Shown here: in pieces, positions 26,388-34,182 of the stretch
Position numbering within the stretch: the first letter of the stretch is position 1
How the letters are laid out: every line of letters starts with the position of its first letter
Notes under the pieces: model-generated
What the model was told of the DNA's origin: nothing
Databases searched by the model: none
The model's input: only the letters and a program-made list of their open reading frames with translations
Origin: Zetaproteobacteria bacterium CG_4_9_14_3_um_filter_54_145
GTDB lineage: Bacteria; Pseudomonadota; Zetaproteobacteria; Mariprofundales; Mariprofundaceae
NCBI GenBank assembly: GCA_002791575.1
Contig: PFXI01000052.1
Location: 1-34,182 of the forward strand
Length of the DNA: 34,182 nt
Direction of reading: 5' to 3'
Position numbers and translations under genes: made by a program

Positions 26388-26777
26388 TTAATCCTTACTT
26401 CTGATAAAGCGGATGATCTGGCGGCGCGCTTTTTTGTCCGGCCGTTTCTCCGGAGCAGGCGCGCTGGCGGCATGCAGCTTGCGCAACTGAGCCTGTTTGC
26501 TGCGCTCGGCAAGGCTCTGTTCCGTCTCCTGATAGAGCGATTGTGCAATGGTTGCTGAGCCGCGCTTTTCCGCCAGCCCTGTCACAGTGACGATAAAAAG
26601 CTCCTGATCGCGCTGGATCGATACCGTATCGCCGGTTTTTACACTTCTGGATGCCTTGGCGCGATCACCGTTGATCAGTATGTGACCGCCACCGGCCATC
26701 TCGCTAGCCAGACCGCGTGTTTTGAAAAAACGTGCCGCCCATAACCACTTATCAATACGTACAGCCTGATCACTCAT
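26388..26777 (-). CDS. hslR: S4-domain RNA-binding heat shock protein 15 (HslR)
   Basis: A 129-residue S4-domain protein. The S4 motif is at the N-terminus (RIDKWLWAARFFKTRGLA and GHILINGDRAKAS), followed by a basic tail (KRPDKKARRQIIRFIR). HslR binds stalled 50S subunits carrying nascent chains and helps recycle them. Length matches the E. coli protein (133). A TAGATT lies six bases before the start codon and there is no clear ribosome binding site. Confidence 0.93.
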   Translation of the reverse strand: MSDQAVRIDKWLWAARFFKTRGLASEMAGGGHILINGDRAKASRSVKTGDTVSIQRDQELFIVTVTGLAEKRGSATIAQSLYQETEQSLAERSKQAQLRKLHAASAPAPEKRPDKKARRQIIRFIRSKD

Positions 26778-26816
26778 GCGCTGAATCTATCCGGCTGCAT
26801 GCAATAGGGAATCCCT

Positions 26817-26835
26817 GATTGCGCGGCTATTCCAC
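26817..26835. repeat. 19-base direct repeat, left copy
   Basis: GATTGCGCGGCTATTCCAC matches the right copy at 27761-27779 in 18 of 19 bases. The two copies bracket the bacterioferritin-like gene in a 944-base repeat-to-repeat unit. Flanking bases do not match. Confidence 0.75.
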
Positions 26836-26965
26836 CTGTCGGCTGCAAATCAGATCGGCACGGGTGAAGATACGGTCAGTTTTCCAGCGTCATGGGCATA
26901 TGGCCAGACGCTGATCGATATATCGGTGAACGCGCACTCTGCTTTCTGACGTGGAAAAGACTCAC

Positions 26966-26995
26966 TTGGCCCGGGCATATGCAAGCGGCTATAAT
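26966..26995 (+). promoter_or_regulatory. Predicted sigma70 promoter of the ferritin-like gene
   Basis: TTGGCC and a perfect TATAAT are 18 bases apart, 58 bases before the start codon of the ferritin-like gene. Confidence 0.75.
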
Positions 26996-27053
26996 GGGTG
27001 AGCAGCGGAGCAACAACGAAGCCGCGTCCGCTGTCTGAAAAAAGGAGGCCGCC

Positions 27054-27494
27054 ATGGAATCTGAAGTGAAAGCAAGAATCATCGATACCCTCAACCGCAT
27101 TCTGGAGCTTGAGCTGGCCGGGGTGGTTCGCTACACCCACTACGCGTTGATGGTGTTCGGTTACAGCCGCATCCCGATCGTCTCGTGGCTGAAGGAGAAT
27201 GCCGCCGAGAGTCTCGATCACGCTCACCGGGCAGGCGAGATAGTCACCATGCTCGGCGGCCATCCGTCGCTCGGCATCGGACCGCTACTGGAGTCGGAGA
27301 AGCACGATATCGGCGATATCCTGCGCGAGAGTCTGGAACACGAGCAGTTGGCGGTAGCGTGCTACCACGAATTGCTTAGGGCCGCCGAAGGCAGCTCGGT
27401 CGTGATCGAGGAGTATGCGCGTGAGATGATCGCAGCCGAGGAGATGCACTGCGACGCGGTCAACAAGATGTTGCGCAAGCCGGGAGAAATTTAG
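27054..27494 (+). CDS. Bacterioferritin-like ferritin-family protein
   Basis: A 146-residue four-helix ferritin-like protein, shorter than typical bacterioferritin (about 158). The conserved acidic and histidine ligands are visible: E20 region in helix A, E52 in AESLDHAH, E95 in ESLEHEQ, and E129-x-x-H132 in AAEEMHCD. The second site normally reads E-x-x-H; here it reads E52-S-L-D55-H56, so metal ligation may differ. It has a strong AAAGGAGG site seven bases before ATG and its own promoter. It should bind or oxidise iron in the cytoplasm; it may instead be a bacterioferritin-domain protein without a cage. It is flanked by the direct repeats and seems more GC-rich than neighbouring sequence, consistent with acquisition. 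Confidence 0.8.
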   Translation: MESEVKARIIDTLNRILELELAGVVRYTHYALMVFGYSRIPIVSWLKENAAESLDHAHRAGEIVTMLGGHPSLGIGPLLESEKHDIGDILRESLEHEQLAVACYHELLRAAEGSSVVIEEYAREMIAAEEMHCDAVNKMLRKPGEI

Positions 27495-27760
27495 CGTGGA
27501 ATTCAGCCACTGATGGGGTTTTGACTTGATACGGGCTGGAAAGTGCAGGTCTAGGTGTCTCAGTCCGGGGTAGTCGGGTTAGCTGAATCTGCTCGGCCAA
27601 TCTGCTGACGAGTATCAGCTTGTGGCTGCTCGCTAGCGACAAACTAGTAAATCATTTATACCTACCCCTTTTCTCAGGGTTAAAGCCTGCCGAGGATCAG
27701 GGCCATGCGCCGACAAGGCCGCCATGCTGAGAATCTGTCCTGCTGCGGGCACGGGCATTA
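27495..27760. other. Non-coding stretch after the ferritin-like gene
   Basis: Together with the promoter region this leaves about 320 bases between the ferritin-like gene and pqiA. I see no convincing gene or terminator. A short minus-strand ORF (27460-27642) looks incidental. It is the right half of the repeat-bounded segment. Confidence 0.5.
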
Positions 27761-27779
27761 GATTGAGCGGCTATTCCAC
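27761..27779. repeat. 19-base direct repeat, right copy
   Basis: GATTGAGCGGCTATTCCAC differs from the left copy (26817-26835) at one base. It abuts the -35 of the pqiA promoter, so excision of one repeat unit would leave this promoter intact. Confidence 0.75.
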
Positions 27780-27780
27780 A

Positions 27781-27808
27781 TTGCACAAGCTTAAGCGTTG
27801 GCTATTAT
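27781..27808 (+). promoter_or_regulatory. Predicted promoter of the pqiABC-type operon
   Basis: TTGCAC and TATTAT are 16 bases apart. The -10 ends nine bases before ATG 27818, so transcription would start within a few bases of the start codon, with no room for a ribosome binding site. Confidence 0.6.
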
Positions 27809-27817
27809 CGATAGTTG

Positions 27818-29083
27818 ATGAACAACCATATGCCACCTACAGACGTCGCTCCGGGAGTTCTTGCCTGCCACGGATGCGATCTGGTCTATCAACTCGAGGA
27901 TCTGCCGGTTGGCAGCAAGGCACTGTGCAACCGCTGCGGTGCCCTGTTGCGACGCCATGTTGCCAATAGTGTGGAGCGCTCGCTGGCATTGAATATCGCA
28001 GCACTCTTCAGCTTTGTCATCGCCAATGCGTTCCCTTTCCTGTCGCTGGAGGTGATGGGGCGCATTGAGGAGACCCGGCTGATTACCGCCGCTGTGGCGC
28101 TCTACAAAGCAGGGATGTGGGAGTTGGGCCTGCTGGTCTTTCTGACCAGTGTGCTGTTTCCGCTGATGACACTGCTCGGTATGCTCTATGTGCTGTTGCC
28201 CGCCCGTTTCGCCATCCGCCTGCCGGGGGTGGCGCTGGTCTTCCGCATTGTTTGCAACGTGAACCCATGGAGCATGCTGCAGGTGTTGATGCTCGGCGTA
28301 CTGATTGCCATTGTTAAACTGCTGGATCTGGCTGATATTATTCCCGGCATCGGTTTTTTTGCCTTTATTGCCCTGCTTGCCCTGACCACTGCCGCATATG
28401 CCAACTTCGATGCGGCGGCGCTGTGGCCCTTTTCCCGACCGGTTGCGGAGCATCAGCAGGCGGGTGTAACGGCTGCGCAGAAGAACCTGATCCACTGCCA
28501 TACCTGTGCCCTGCTGGTTTCCGCCAACGTCGCGCATGAGAGCCAGGCCTGCTGTCCGCGCTGCCGTACACCTCTGCACCGGCGCAAGGTAAATAGCATC
28601 AACAGAACATGGGCGTGGGTGATATCGGCTTGTTTGCTGCTGATTCCTGCCAACCTCTACCCGGTGATGACGGTTATTCATTTCGGCCAGGGCGAACCGA
28701 GCACGATTCTCAGCGGTGTGATTCAGCTGATTGATAGCGGCATGTGGCCGCTGGGCATGATTGTGTTGATCGCCAGTATCCTGATCCCGGTCATGAAGCT
28801 GGTTGTCCTTGTCTTTCTGTTGATCACGGTCAGGCTGAAATCACGCTGGCGATTGCGTGATCGCTCGGTGCTCTATCGCATCACCGAACTGGTCGGCGCC
28901 TGGTCAATGGTGGATATTTTCCTGATTGCCCTGCTCACCGGGCTTGTTAATATGGGTACGCTGGCTTCGGTCAGGCCGGAGGTCGGCGCAATATTCTTCG
29001 CGGCTGTTGTGGTCACTACTATTTTTGCCGCCAGCAGTTTTGACCCGCGCCTGATCTGGGATCACGAGGAAGAGAGGCAATGA
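27818..29083 (+). CDS. pqiA: Paraquat-inducible protein A (PqiA/LetA family)
   Basis: A 421-residue inner-membrane protein with two similar halves. Each half begins with a zinc ribbon (CHGCDLVYQL...CNRCGALL and CHTCALLV...CPRCRTPL) and continues with about four membrane segments, including the repeated SVLFPLMTLLG and ASILIPVMKLVVL blocks. It is the membrane partner of the MCE tunnel protein encoded next and probably moves lipids between inner and outer membranes. ATG 27830 is an alternative start. The ATGA overlap with pqiB shows co-translation. Confidence 0.92.
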   Translation: MNNHMPPTDVAPGVLACHGCDLVYQLEDLPVGSKALCNRCGALLRRHVANSVERSLALNIAALFSFVIANAFPFLSLEVMGRIEETRLITAAVALYKAGMWELGLLVFLTSVLFPLMTLLGMLYVLLPARFAIRLPGVALVFRIVCNVNPWSMLQVLMLGVLIAIVKLLDLADIIPGIGFFAFIALLALTTAAYANFDAAALWPFSRPVAEHQQAGVTAAQKNLIHCHTCALLVSANVAHESQACCPRCRTPLHRRKVNSINRTWAWVISACLLLIPANLYPVMTVIHFGQGEPSTILSGVIQLIDSGMWPLGMIVLIASILIPVMKLVVLVFLLITVRLKSRWRLRDRSVLYRITELVGAWSMVDIFLIALLTGLVNMGTLASVRPEVGAIFFAAVVVTTIFAASSFDPRLIWDHEEERQ

Positions 29084-30675
29084 CTGAACAACAAACTGAT
29101 GCCGGCAAAGGCAGTCTTGCCAGCCCGGAGATTAAGAGATCGCCGCGGATTTCACTGGTATGGCTGATTCCTATCCTCACCGCTGTGATCGGCGGCTGGC
29201 TTATCGTCAAGACAATTGCCGAGCAGGAGCCGGAAATTTCCATTACCTTCAAATCGGCAGAGGGGATTGAGGCCGGCAAAACCCGGGTTAAATACAGGGA
29301 TCTGGATGTGGGCGTAGTTGAATCAGTGCGGCTGAGCGATGACTTCTCCCAGGTGGAGTTGCGAGCGAAAATATCCAGAGGTGCCGAAACCCTGCTGCAT
29401 AAGCGCACCCGCTTCTGGGTCGTCAAACCCCGTCTCGGGATGAGCGGCATATCCGGGCTGAGTACACTGGTCTCCGGTGTGTATGTGGCGCTGGAGCCCG
29501 GTGATGGCCCTGTTGCCAGTGTCTTTACCGGTCTGGATCAGCCGCCGCGCATCATGCCGGGCGAGAGGGGCACGGAGATCACGCTGGTCGCCGACCGACT
29601 CGGTTCTCTGGATATCGGCTCCCCTGTCTACTACCAGGGCCTGCAGGCAGGTGAGGTGCTGGGCTATGAGCTGACAGAGGAGAAGAAAAACGTTCTTGTC
29701 TATCTGTTTATCAAGGCGCCGTTCGATGCGCTGGTACACAGCAATTCACACTTCTGGAATGTTGGCGGACTGGATGTGTCGCTTGGCGTTAATGGTGTCG
29801 ATGTCCATGTCGAGTCGATGAAAAGCCTGTTGCTGGGCGGTGTTGCCTTTGAAACGAGCGACTCACTGGCACACAGCGGCCAGGTGGAAAAAGGGCAACA
29901 CTTCACACTGTTCAATAATCACACCGACATTGCCTCGAATGCCGACACCAGGGGCGAAACATTCATCGCCTATTTCGATAACTCGGTGCGCGGACTGGTG
30001 GTCGGCGCACCGGTGGAGTTCAAGGGGATTACCATCGGTTCGGTTGCCGAACTGCGACTGGAGTTCAACCAGCAGGATACCAGTTTCCGTATCCCGGTGC
30101 TGCTTGAGATCTCCTTTCAGCGACTGGCTGAAAGCGGGGTGAGTGCGGATGTCGATACCAAGAAGCTGCTGGATCAGTTGATTGCCAAGGGGCTCAGGGC
30201 GCAACTGCGCACCGGTAACCTGCTGACCGGCAAGCTATTTGTGGAGTTGGATATGCATCCGGATACGGCCGTACAATTGCGCGCGGACAACAGCATCACC
30301 TTCCTTGAACTGCCTACCATTCCGGGTAATTTTGACCGCATGGCGACATCGGTACAAAACACACTGGCCAAACTGGAACGGGTCGATATTGAGGCGATTG
30401 CGGGTGAGCTGCAGCAATCCCTGCGCGCGCTACATCATCTGCTCGCCACCATGGATCAGCATGCCGGACCGGTTGTGGTAAATATGGATCAGACACTGCT
30501 CAAAGCCAGAACCACGCTGGAGTTGTTGAACAGGCAGCTGAAAGCCGGCTCGCCTGCTATCCGCATGACTGAAGAGTTGAGTGAGACTGCCCGCTCCATT
30601 CGTGAGCTGGTTGATATGCTGGAACGCAATCCCGAGTCTGTCATTATCGGCAAGCCGAAAGCGGGAGGGAAATGA
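29080..30675 (+). CDS. pqiB: MCE/MlaD-domain protein PqiB
   Basis: A 531-residue protein (E. coli PqiB has 546) with a short cytoplasmic tail, one membrane segment (LVWLIPILTAVIGGWLIV, about 26-44) and three MCE domains (about 49-140, 160-255 and 288-395). Each MCE starts with a V-x-Y/F-x-G/D-x-x-V/I-G type strand (KYRDLDVGVV, YYQGLQAGEV, EFKGITIGSV). A long C-terminal coiled helix would form the periplasmic needle. It works with PqiA and the lipoprotein PqiC in lipid transport. Both ends overlap neighbours by four bases. Confidence 0.94.
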   Translation: MTEQQTDAGKGSLASPEIKRSPRISLVWLIPILTAVIGGWLIVKTIAEQEPEISITFKSAEGIEAGKTRVKYRDLDVGVVESVRLSDDFSQVELRAKISRGAETLLHKRTRFWVVKPRLGMSGISGLSTLVSGVYVALEPGDGPVASVFTGLDQPPRIMPGERGTEITLVADRLGSLDIGSPVYYQGLQAGEVLGYELTEEKKNVLVYLFIKAPFDALVHSNSHFWNVGGLDVSLGVNGVDVHVESMKSLLLGGVAFETSDSLAHSGQVEKGQHFTLFNNHTDIASNADTRGETFIAYFDNSVRGLVVGAPVEFKGITIGSVAELRLEFNQQDTSFRIPVLLEISFQRLAESGVSADVDTKKLLDQLIAKGLRAQLRTGNLLTGKLFVELDMHPDTAVQLRADNSITFLELPTIPGNFDRMATSVQNTLAKLERVDIEAIAGELQQSLRALHHLLATMDQHAGPVVVNMDQTLLKARTTLELLNRQLKAGSPAIRMTEELSETARSIRELVDMLERNPESVIIGKPKAGGK

Positions 30676-31289
30676 TGGGGGCGAGACCTGTTCTGAAAAC
30701 CCTGGCGCTGGGAGTGACAGCACTGTTGTGCGTGGCATGCAGCAGTGTGTCACCGGCAACCCGCTATTATCTGCTCAATCCGGTTATAGAGGCACAAGCC
30801 CCTGCGCCTGCCGCCCATACACCCGGCAAGCGCATAGGTATTTCGCTGCTGCGACTGCCGCAGTATCTGGACAGGGCCAGCATAGTTACCCGCAGCAGCA
30901 ACAATGAGCTGAAGCTGGCAGCGTATGACAGGTGGGGTGGTAATCCGGAAAAGAATATCCGGCAGGTCATGAAGACAAACCTGGCGCAGTTACTGGCATC
31001 CGCAGGCTTCTCCATGATCGCTGCAGGTTCAGAGCTGTCGCCGGAGCTGGATGTTGAAATTGAGCTTAGCCGCTTTGAACGCTTTCCGGATGGTGTGGTT
31101 CGGCTGTCGGCCGTATGGAGTGTTCTGGATCATTCGGGAACGCTGCTGACCGGGCGCAGCTCGGATTTGAGCAGCCCGGCCATTGCCGGTGCTGAAGATT
31201 ATGATGCCATCGTTGCTGCCATGAGCGATCTGCTGGGCCAATTGAGTCGTGATATTGCCCGTGCCATCCTGCATCCGGATGCAGCCTGA
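30672..31289 (+). CDS. pqiC: Outer-membrane lipoprotein PqiC (ABC-type auxiliary family)
   Basis: A 205-residue lipoprotein with a signal peptide ending LLCVAC and Cys24 as the modified residue, followed by SVSPATRYYLLNP, a typical start of the mature PqiC/YmbA fold. The later LDRASIVTR and LSRFERFPDG blocks fit the family. It anchors the PqiB needle at the outer membrane. ATG 30672 overlaps the pqiB stop, and ATG 30675 is an equal choice. Confidence 0.92.
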   Translation: MMGARPVLKTLALGVTALLCVACSSVSPATRYYLLNPVIEAQAPAPAAHTPGKRIGISLLRLPQYLDRASIVTRSSNNELKLAAYDRWGGNPEKNIRQVMKTNLAQLLASAGFSMIAAGSELSPELDVEIELSRFERFPDGVVRLSAVWSVLDHSGTLLTGRSSDLSSPAIAGAEDYDAIVAAMSDLLGQLSRDIARAILHPDAA

Positions 31290-31403
31290 CATACTGCGCA
31301 TATCAAGCTTACCCGCAGTGATCAACCGGTTGGGCGGATTGGTTAGCGGATGCAGCATTTTATATTGTGCTGCTGAGTAGCGGGTAAAAGCTGCAGCTTA
31401 TGC

Positions 31404-31432
31404 TTGCCGGATCTGCTGATCTGTCATATAAG
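31404..31432 (+). promoter_or_regulatory. Predicted promoter of yaeQ, leaderless geometry
   Basis: TTGCCG and TATAAG are 17 bases apart. The -10 ends seven bases before the yaeQ ATG, which places the expected transcription start at position -1 or +1 of the coding region. Confidence 0.6.
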
Positions 31433-31439
31433 CTCTTTC

Positions 31440-31997
31440 ATGGCCATCAAATCAACTATTTTCAAAGCAGAACTAGAGATTACCGATATGGATCGGAACT
31501 ACTATCAGGATCATAATCTTACCATTGCGCGCCACCCGTCAGAGAATGATGAGCGCATGATGGTGCGCCTGCTGGCATTTGCTCTTAATGCCAGCGAAGC
31601 GCTGCAGTTCACCCGCGGCTTGAGCTCGGAAGATGAACCTGAGATATGGCAGAAGAGCCTGAGTGACGAGATCGAGCTGTGGATTGATCTGGGGCAGCCG
31701 GATGAAAAACGCATACGCAAGGCCTGTGGCCGCTCCCGGCAGGTACTGATTTATACCTACCAGCAGCGCAGCAGCCTGGCATGGTGGGAGCAGCAGCGTA
31801 ACAAGCTGGAGCGCTTTGATAACCTTGGTATCGTCAACCTGCCGGAGGATACCGTCACCCAGATGGGGTTGATGGCGAAACGGGCAATGCGATTACAGTG
31901 CACCATTCAGGACGGTCAGCTATGGTTCAGCAATGGCGAGCAGGCCATTGAGATCATGCCGGAAATCTGGAAGAGCGCGACAAGAGTGAAACTATGA
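31440..31997 (+). CDS. yaeQ: YaeQ family protein
   Basis: A 185-residue cytoplasmic protein that begins MAIKSTIFKAELEITDMDR and contains ARHPSENDERMMVRLLAFAL and WIDLGQPDEKRIRKAC, the characteristic YaeQ blocks. The fold resembles PD-(D/E)XK nucleases, with E, D and K in the expected region (ELWIDLGQPDEKRIRK), but activity has not been assigned. E. coli YaeQ can compensate for loss of RfaH. The frame is open to 31404. ATG 31440 matches the family. An ATGA overlap joins it to the helicase gene. Confidence 0.9.
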   Translation: MAIKSTIFKAELEITDMDRNYYQDHNLTIARHPSENDERMMVRLLAFALNASEALQFTRGLSSEDEPEIWQKSLSDEIELWIDLGQPDEKRIRKACGRSRQVLIYTYQQRSSLAWWEQQRNKLERFDNLGIVNLPEDTVTQMGLMAKRAMRLQCTIQDGQLWFSNGEQAIEIMPEIWKSATRVKL

Positions 31998-33241
31998 AAT
32001 TTGACCGATACTATATTTGTGCAGATTTGAAAAAGAATCTGCGTGCGTTGGGCTTCAAGCGCACGACCGATATTCAGTTCAAGGCGATCCCGTCGATTAT
32101 GGATGGCGAGGATGTGCTGGCGATTGCCCAGACAGGTACCGGTAAAACTGCCGCCTTTGCCATCCCGGTGATTGATAAAATTCACCGTTTCAAAACCAAC
32201 AGCCAGTCCTATGGTATCAAATGTATTGTCATGGTGCCGACGCGTGAGCTGGCGCTGCAGATCGGCAAGGTATTTGAAAGCCTGGCCAATCATACGCGCG
32301 TGAAGGTGTTCACGCTGCACGGCGGGGTGGAGCAGGATCGGCAGATTGCCAAATTGCAGGACGGCATCGATGTACTGATTGCCACGCCCGGTCGCATGTT
32401 CGATCTGATCAACCAGCAGGCCATCAAGCTCGAAGGTGTCTCCACGCTGGTGCTGGATGAGGCCGATCACATGCTGGATCTCGGCTTTATCGAGGATATC
32501 CGCTATATCAAGAAGATGCTGAAGAAAAAGCATCAGACGCTGTTCTTTTCCGCCACCATCAATGATGAGATCAAGAAGCTGGCCTATTCGCAGGTCAAGA
32601 GCGAGGCGATCCGTATTCAGGTGTCGCCCGAAGATCGCATTGCCAAAAATGTCAGCCATTTTGTCATGTTCGTCGAGATGGATGACAAACGCTTTTTCCT
32701 GGATCGCTTTCTGCAGGATCACCCGGAAGCCAAGGTGATTGTCTTTGTGCGCACCCGCGTGCGCGCCGAGCGCGTAGTCAAGGCGATGGCGCGTGCGGGC
32801 TTTGATACGCTCAGCATTCATGGCGACAAAGATCAGGATGAGCGGGCGGTTGCCATGCAGGCGTTCAGAAACGGCGATTGCCGTGTACTGATTGCCACCG
32901 ATGTCAGCGCACGCGGTATTGATGTGCCCGATGTCGATTTTGTTATCAATTATGATCTGCCGGAGAAGGCCGAGAACTATGTGCACCGTGTGGGACGTAC
33001 CGGGCGCGGCATGAAGCTTGGCGATGCGATCTCATTCTGCAGCAGCGAGGAGAAGCCGTTGCTGGCCGAGATTGAAGCGTTCATCGAAAAGCCGATCGAG
33101 GTGATGGATGTCAGCAAGGAAGGCTATGCCGACGTGATCAGGACACCCGATCGGGCGGCAAAAGAGCTGCGGGATCTGGTGGCCGAGCAGGAAGCATGGC
33201 TCAGTGGTGTAGGCAAAAAGAAAAAGAAACGCAAAAAGTAG
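31994..33241 (+). CDS. DEAD-box ATP-dependent RNA helicase
   Basis: A 415-residue helicase with Q-motif region, motif I AQTGTGKT (45-52), PTRELA (82-87), TPGR (131-134), DEAD (155-158), SAT (186-188), and the second lobe with ARGIDVPDVD and HRVGRTGR. The C-terminus is a short lysine/arginine tail (GKKKKKRKK), which may bind RNA non-specifically. It unwinds RNA duplexes in ribosome assembly or mRNA decay; it is close to RhlB/RhlE, but the short tail prevents a firm choice. It is co-translated with yaeQ, and yceH follows nine bases after its stop codon. Confidence 0.94.
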   Translation: MKFDRYYICADLKKNLRALGFKRTTDIQFKAIPSIMDGEDVLAIAQTGTGKTAAFAIPVIDKIHRFKTNSQSYGIKCIVMVPTRELALQIGKVFESLANHTRVKVFTLHGGVEQDRQIAKLQDGIDVLIATPGRMFDLINQQAIKLEGVSTLVLDEADHMLDLGFIEDIRYIKKMLKKKHQTLFFSATINDEIKKLAYSQVKSEAIRIQVSPEDRIAKNVSHFVMFVEMDDKRFFLDRFLQDHPEAKVIVFVRTRVRAERVVKAMARAGFDTLSIHGDKDQDERAVAMQAFRNGDCRVLIATDVSARGIDVPDVDFVINYDLPEKAENYVHRVGRTGRGMKLGDAISFCSSEEKPLLAEIEAFIEKPIEVMDVSKEGYADVIRTPDRAAKELRDLVAEQEAWLSGVGKKKKKRKK

Positions 33242-33250
33242 GAGTCAGTG

Positions 33251-33892
33251 ATGGATGAACCGATTACAGGGATGTTATCGGCGCATGAGGCGCGTGTGCT
33301 CGGTTGTTTGATGGAAAAACAGATGACGACACCGGATTACTATCCGCTGACGCTCAAGGCTTTGACGGCTGCCTGTAACCAGAAGAGCAGCCGGATGCCG
33401 GTGATGAACCTAAGCGAGGGCGAAACAGGCGGCGTGGTTAGTGGCTTGCGCTCTCAGGGGCTGGTTACCGCGCGCATGGACGGAAGGGCGGATCGCTTCG
33501 AGCATCATCTCTCGCGCAAGCTGGGCCTCTCCACCAAAGAGCGGGCTGTGCTCTGCGTGCTGATGTTGCGCGCAGCACTCACCGTCAACGAGATTCGCAT
33601 CAATACCGGACGCATGGTCACCTTCGACAGCAGTGATGAGCTGCAAGCCATGCTGGATAACCTGACGGGGCGGGATGAGCCGCTGCTGGTGCGTATCCCG
33701 CGCGCAGCCGGTCAGCGTGAAGATCGTTATGCCCATCTGCTCTGCGGTGTACCTGAATTTGATGCTGCGGCACCCGCTTCCGCGGGAGCTAGTAAAGCAT
33801 CTGATCGCATTGAGGCACTGGAGCAGGAGGTTGCTGATTTGAAGGCCGACCTTCAGCGCCTGTGGCAACTGACGGGGCTACCCAAAGAGTAA
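33251..33892 (+). CDS. yceH: YceH family protein (DUF480)
   Basis: A 213-residue protein with tandem winged-helix folds. Blocks LSAHEARVLGCLMEKQMTTPDYYPL, LTAACNQKSSR and RMDGRADRFEHHL are the YceH hallmarks. A C-terminal coiled helix (IEALEQEVADLKADLQRLW) follows. Function is unknown; a nucleic-acid-binding role is inferred from the fold. ATG 33251 has GGAG six bases upstream; a GTG one codon earlier is also in frame. It probably ends the yaeQ-helicase-yceH operon. Confidence 0.93.
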   Translation: MDEPITGMLSAHEARVLGCLMEKQMTTPDYYPLTLKALTAACNQKSSRMPVMNLSEGETGGVVSGLRSQGLVTARMDGRADRFEHHLSRKLGLSTKERAVLCVLMLRAALTVNEIRINTGRMVTFDSSDELQAMLDNLTGRDEPLLVRIPRAAGQREDRYAHLLCGVPEFDAAAPASAGASKASDRIEALEQEVADLKADLQRLWQLTGLPKE

Positions 33893-33976
33893 CTGAATTT
33901 TGTTCTGTACGACTAATACAGATTGCTGTTTTCCAGTGGGTATCTTTTGATATTATTTGAACAGGGCCTGTCTTGG

Positions 33977-34016
33977 CAGTAACACTGGGAGCTACAAAAA
34001 TCCCAGTGTGTTACTG
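33977..34016. repeat. Long hairpin in the terminal non-coding stretch
   Basis: CAGTAACACTGGGA faces TCCCAGTGTGTTACTG with one two-base bulge and a ten-base A-rich loop. It is not followed by a T-run, so it is not a standard terminator. The rest of 33893-34182 is AT-richer than the genes to its left and shows no gene that I can support. Confidence 0.65.
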
Positions 34017-34182
34017 TAGCCGGCCACTTTTAGGCATTCGACTATTCATAACAATTCAATATTGTGTCCCACGGAATTTCATTAGTACACTGCTGTCCGG
34101 TTAAAGATTTCGCAGTAATAAAGTAGGCCTGAATTCCCAACGTTTATGGTATATTTGTAGTTATCTAGACAGCAAATTTACC

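Noticed and set aside
27791-28681. 296-codon minus-strand open frame opposite pqiA
   Set aside because: Its product is rich in Q, H and N, typical of antisense reading, while pqiA has intact zinc ribbons and membrane segments.

Overview
The window reads as a proteobacterial chromosome of moderate GC. It carries ftsE-ftsX, proS, hslR, yaeQ, yceH, a pqiABC-type operon and initiator tRNA genes. The gene set fits a gamma- or zetaproteobacterium-like aquatic bacterium, but the sequence alone does not settle the lineage.

Positions 1 to about 4330 look like the end of a defence island with lower GC than the rest. It holds the tail of an unidentified gene, a type I restriction subunit (hsdR) overlapping a YgjP-type zinc metallopeptidase, an integron attC-like site, and an abortive-infection-type gene that loses its reading after about 85 codons, where a structured palindromic repeat begins. 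Core genes resume with a DUF2155-like lipoprotein, tRNA-Arg(ACG) and an EamA transporter.

Positions 6424-12029 hold five tightly packed genes that together form a closed cycle for the compatible solute glucosylglycerate. GalU makes UDP-glucose. A GT81 synthase joins glucose to 3-phosphoglycerate. A HAD phosphatase removes the phosphate. A GH13 phosphorylase splits glucosylglycerate into glucose-1-phosphate and glycerate. A GLYK-type kinase returns glycerate to 3-phosphoglycerate. Synthesis and recycling appear to share one transcript, which makes this the most coherent system in the window.

Next, on the minus strand, are three tandem initiator tRNA units with a shared promoter and individual terminators. 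The promoter-distal copy is broken by a 77-base palindromic insert. Two hybrid histidine kinases flank an SDR gene; the first kinase carries an 11-G tract. A zinc-ribbon DUF3426-like gene, ftsEX, tRNA-Pro(CGG), a class III nucleotide cyclase, an HPP-CBS membrane protein, proS and a lytic transglycosylase follow. A 53-residue multi-cysteine ORF lies on the minus strand downstream of hslR.

Positions 26817-27779 are a segment bounded by a 19-base near-perfect direct repeat that carries a bacterioferritin-like gene. It sits just upstream of the pqiABC-type operon. The window closes with yaeQ, a DEAD-box RNA helicase, yceH and about 290 AT-richer bases containing a long hairpin. Several genes (yaeQ, pqiA, proS) have a -10-like hexamer only 6-9 bases before the start codon and no ribosome binding site, which suggests leaderless transcripts.
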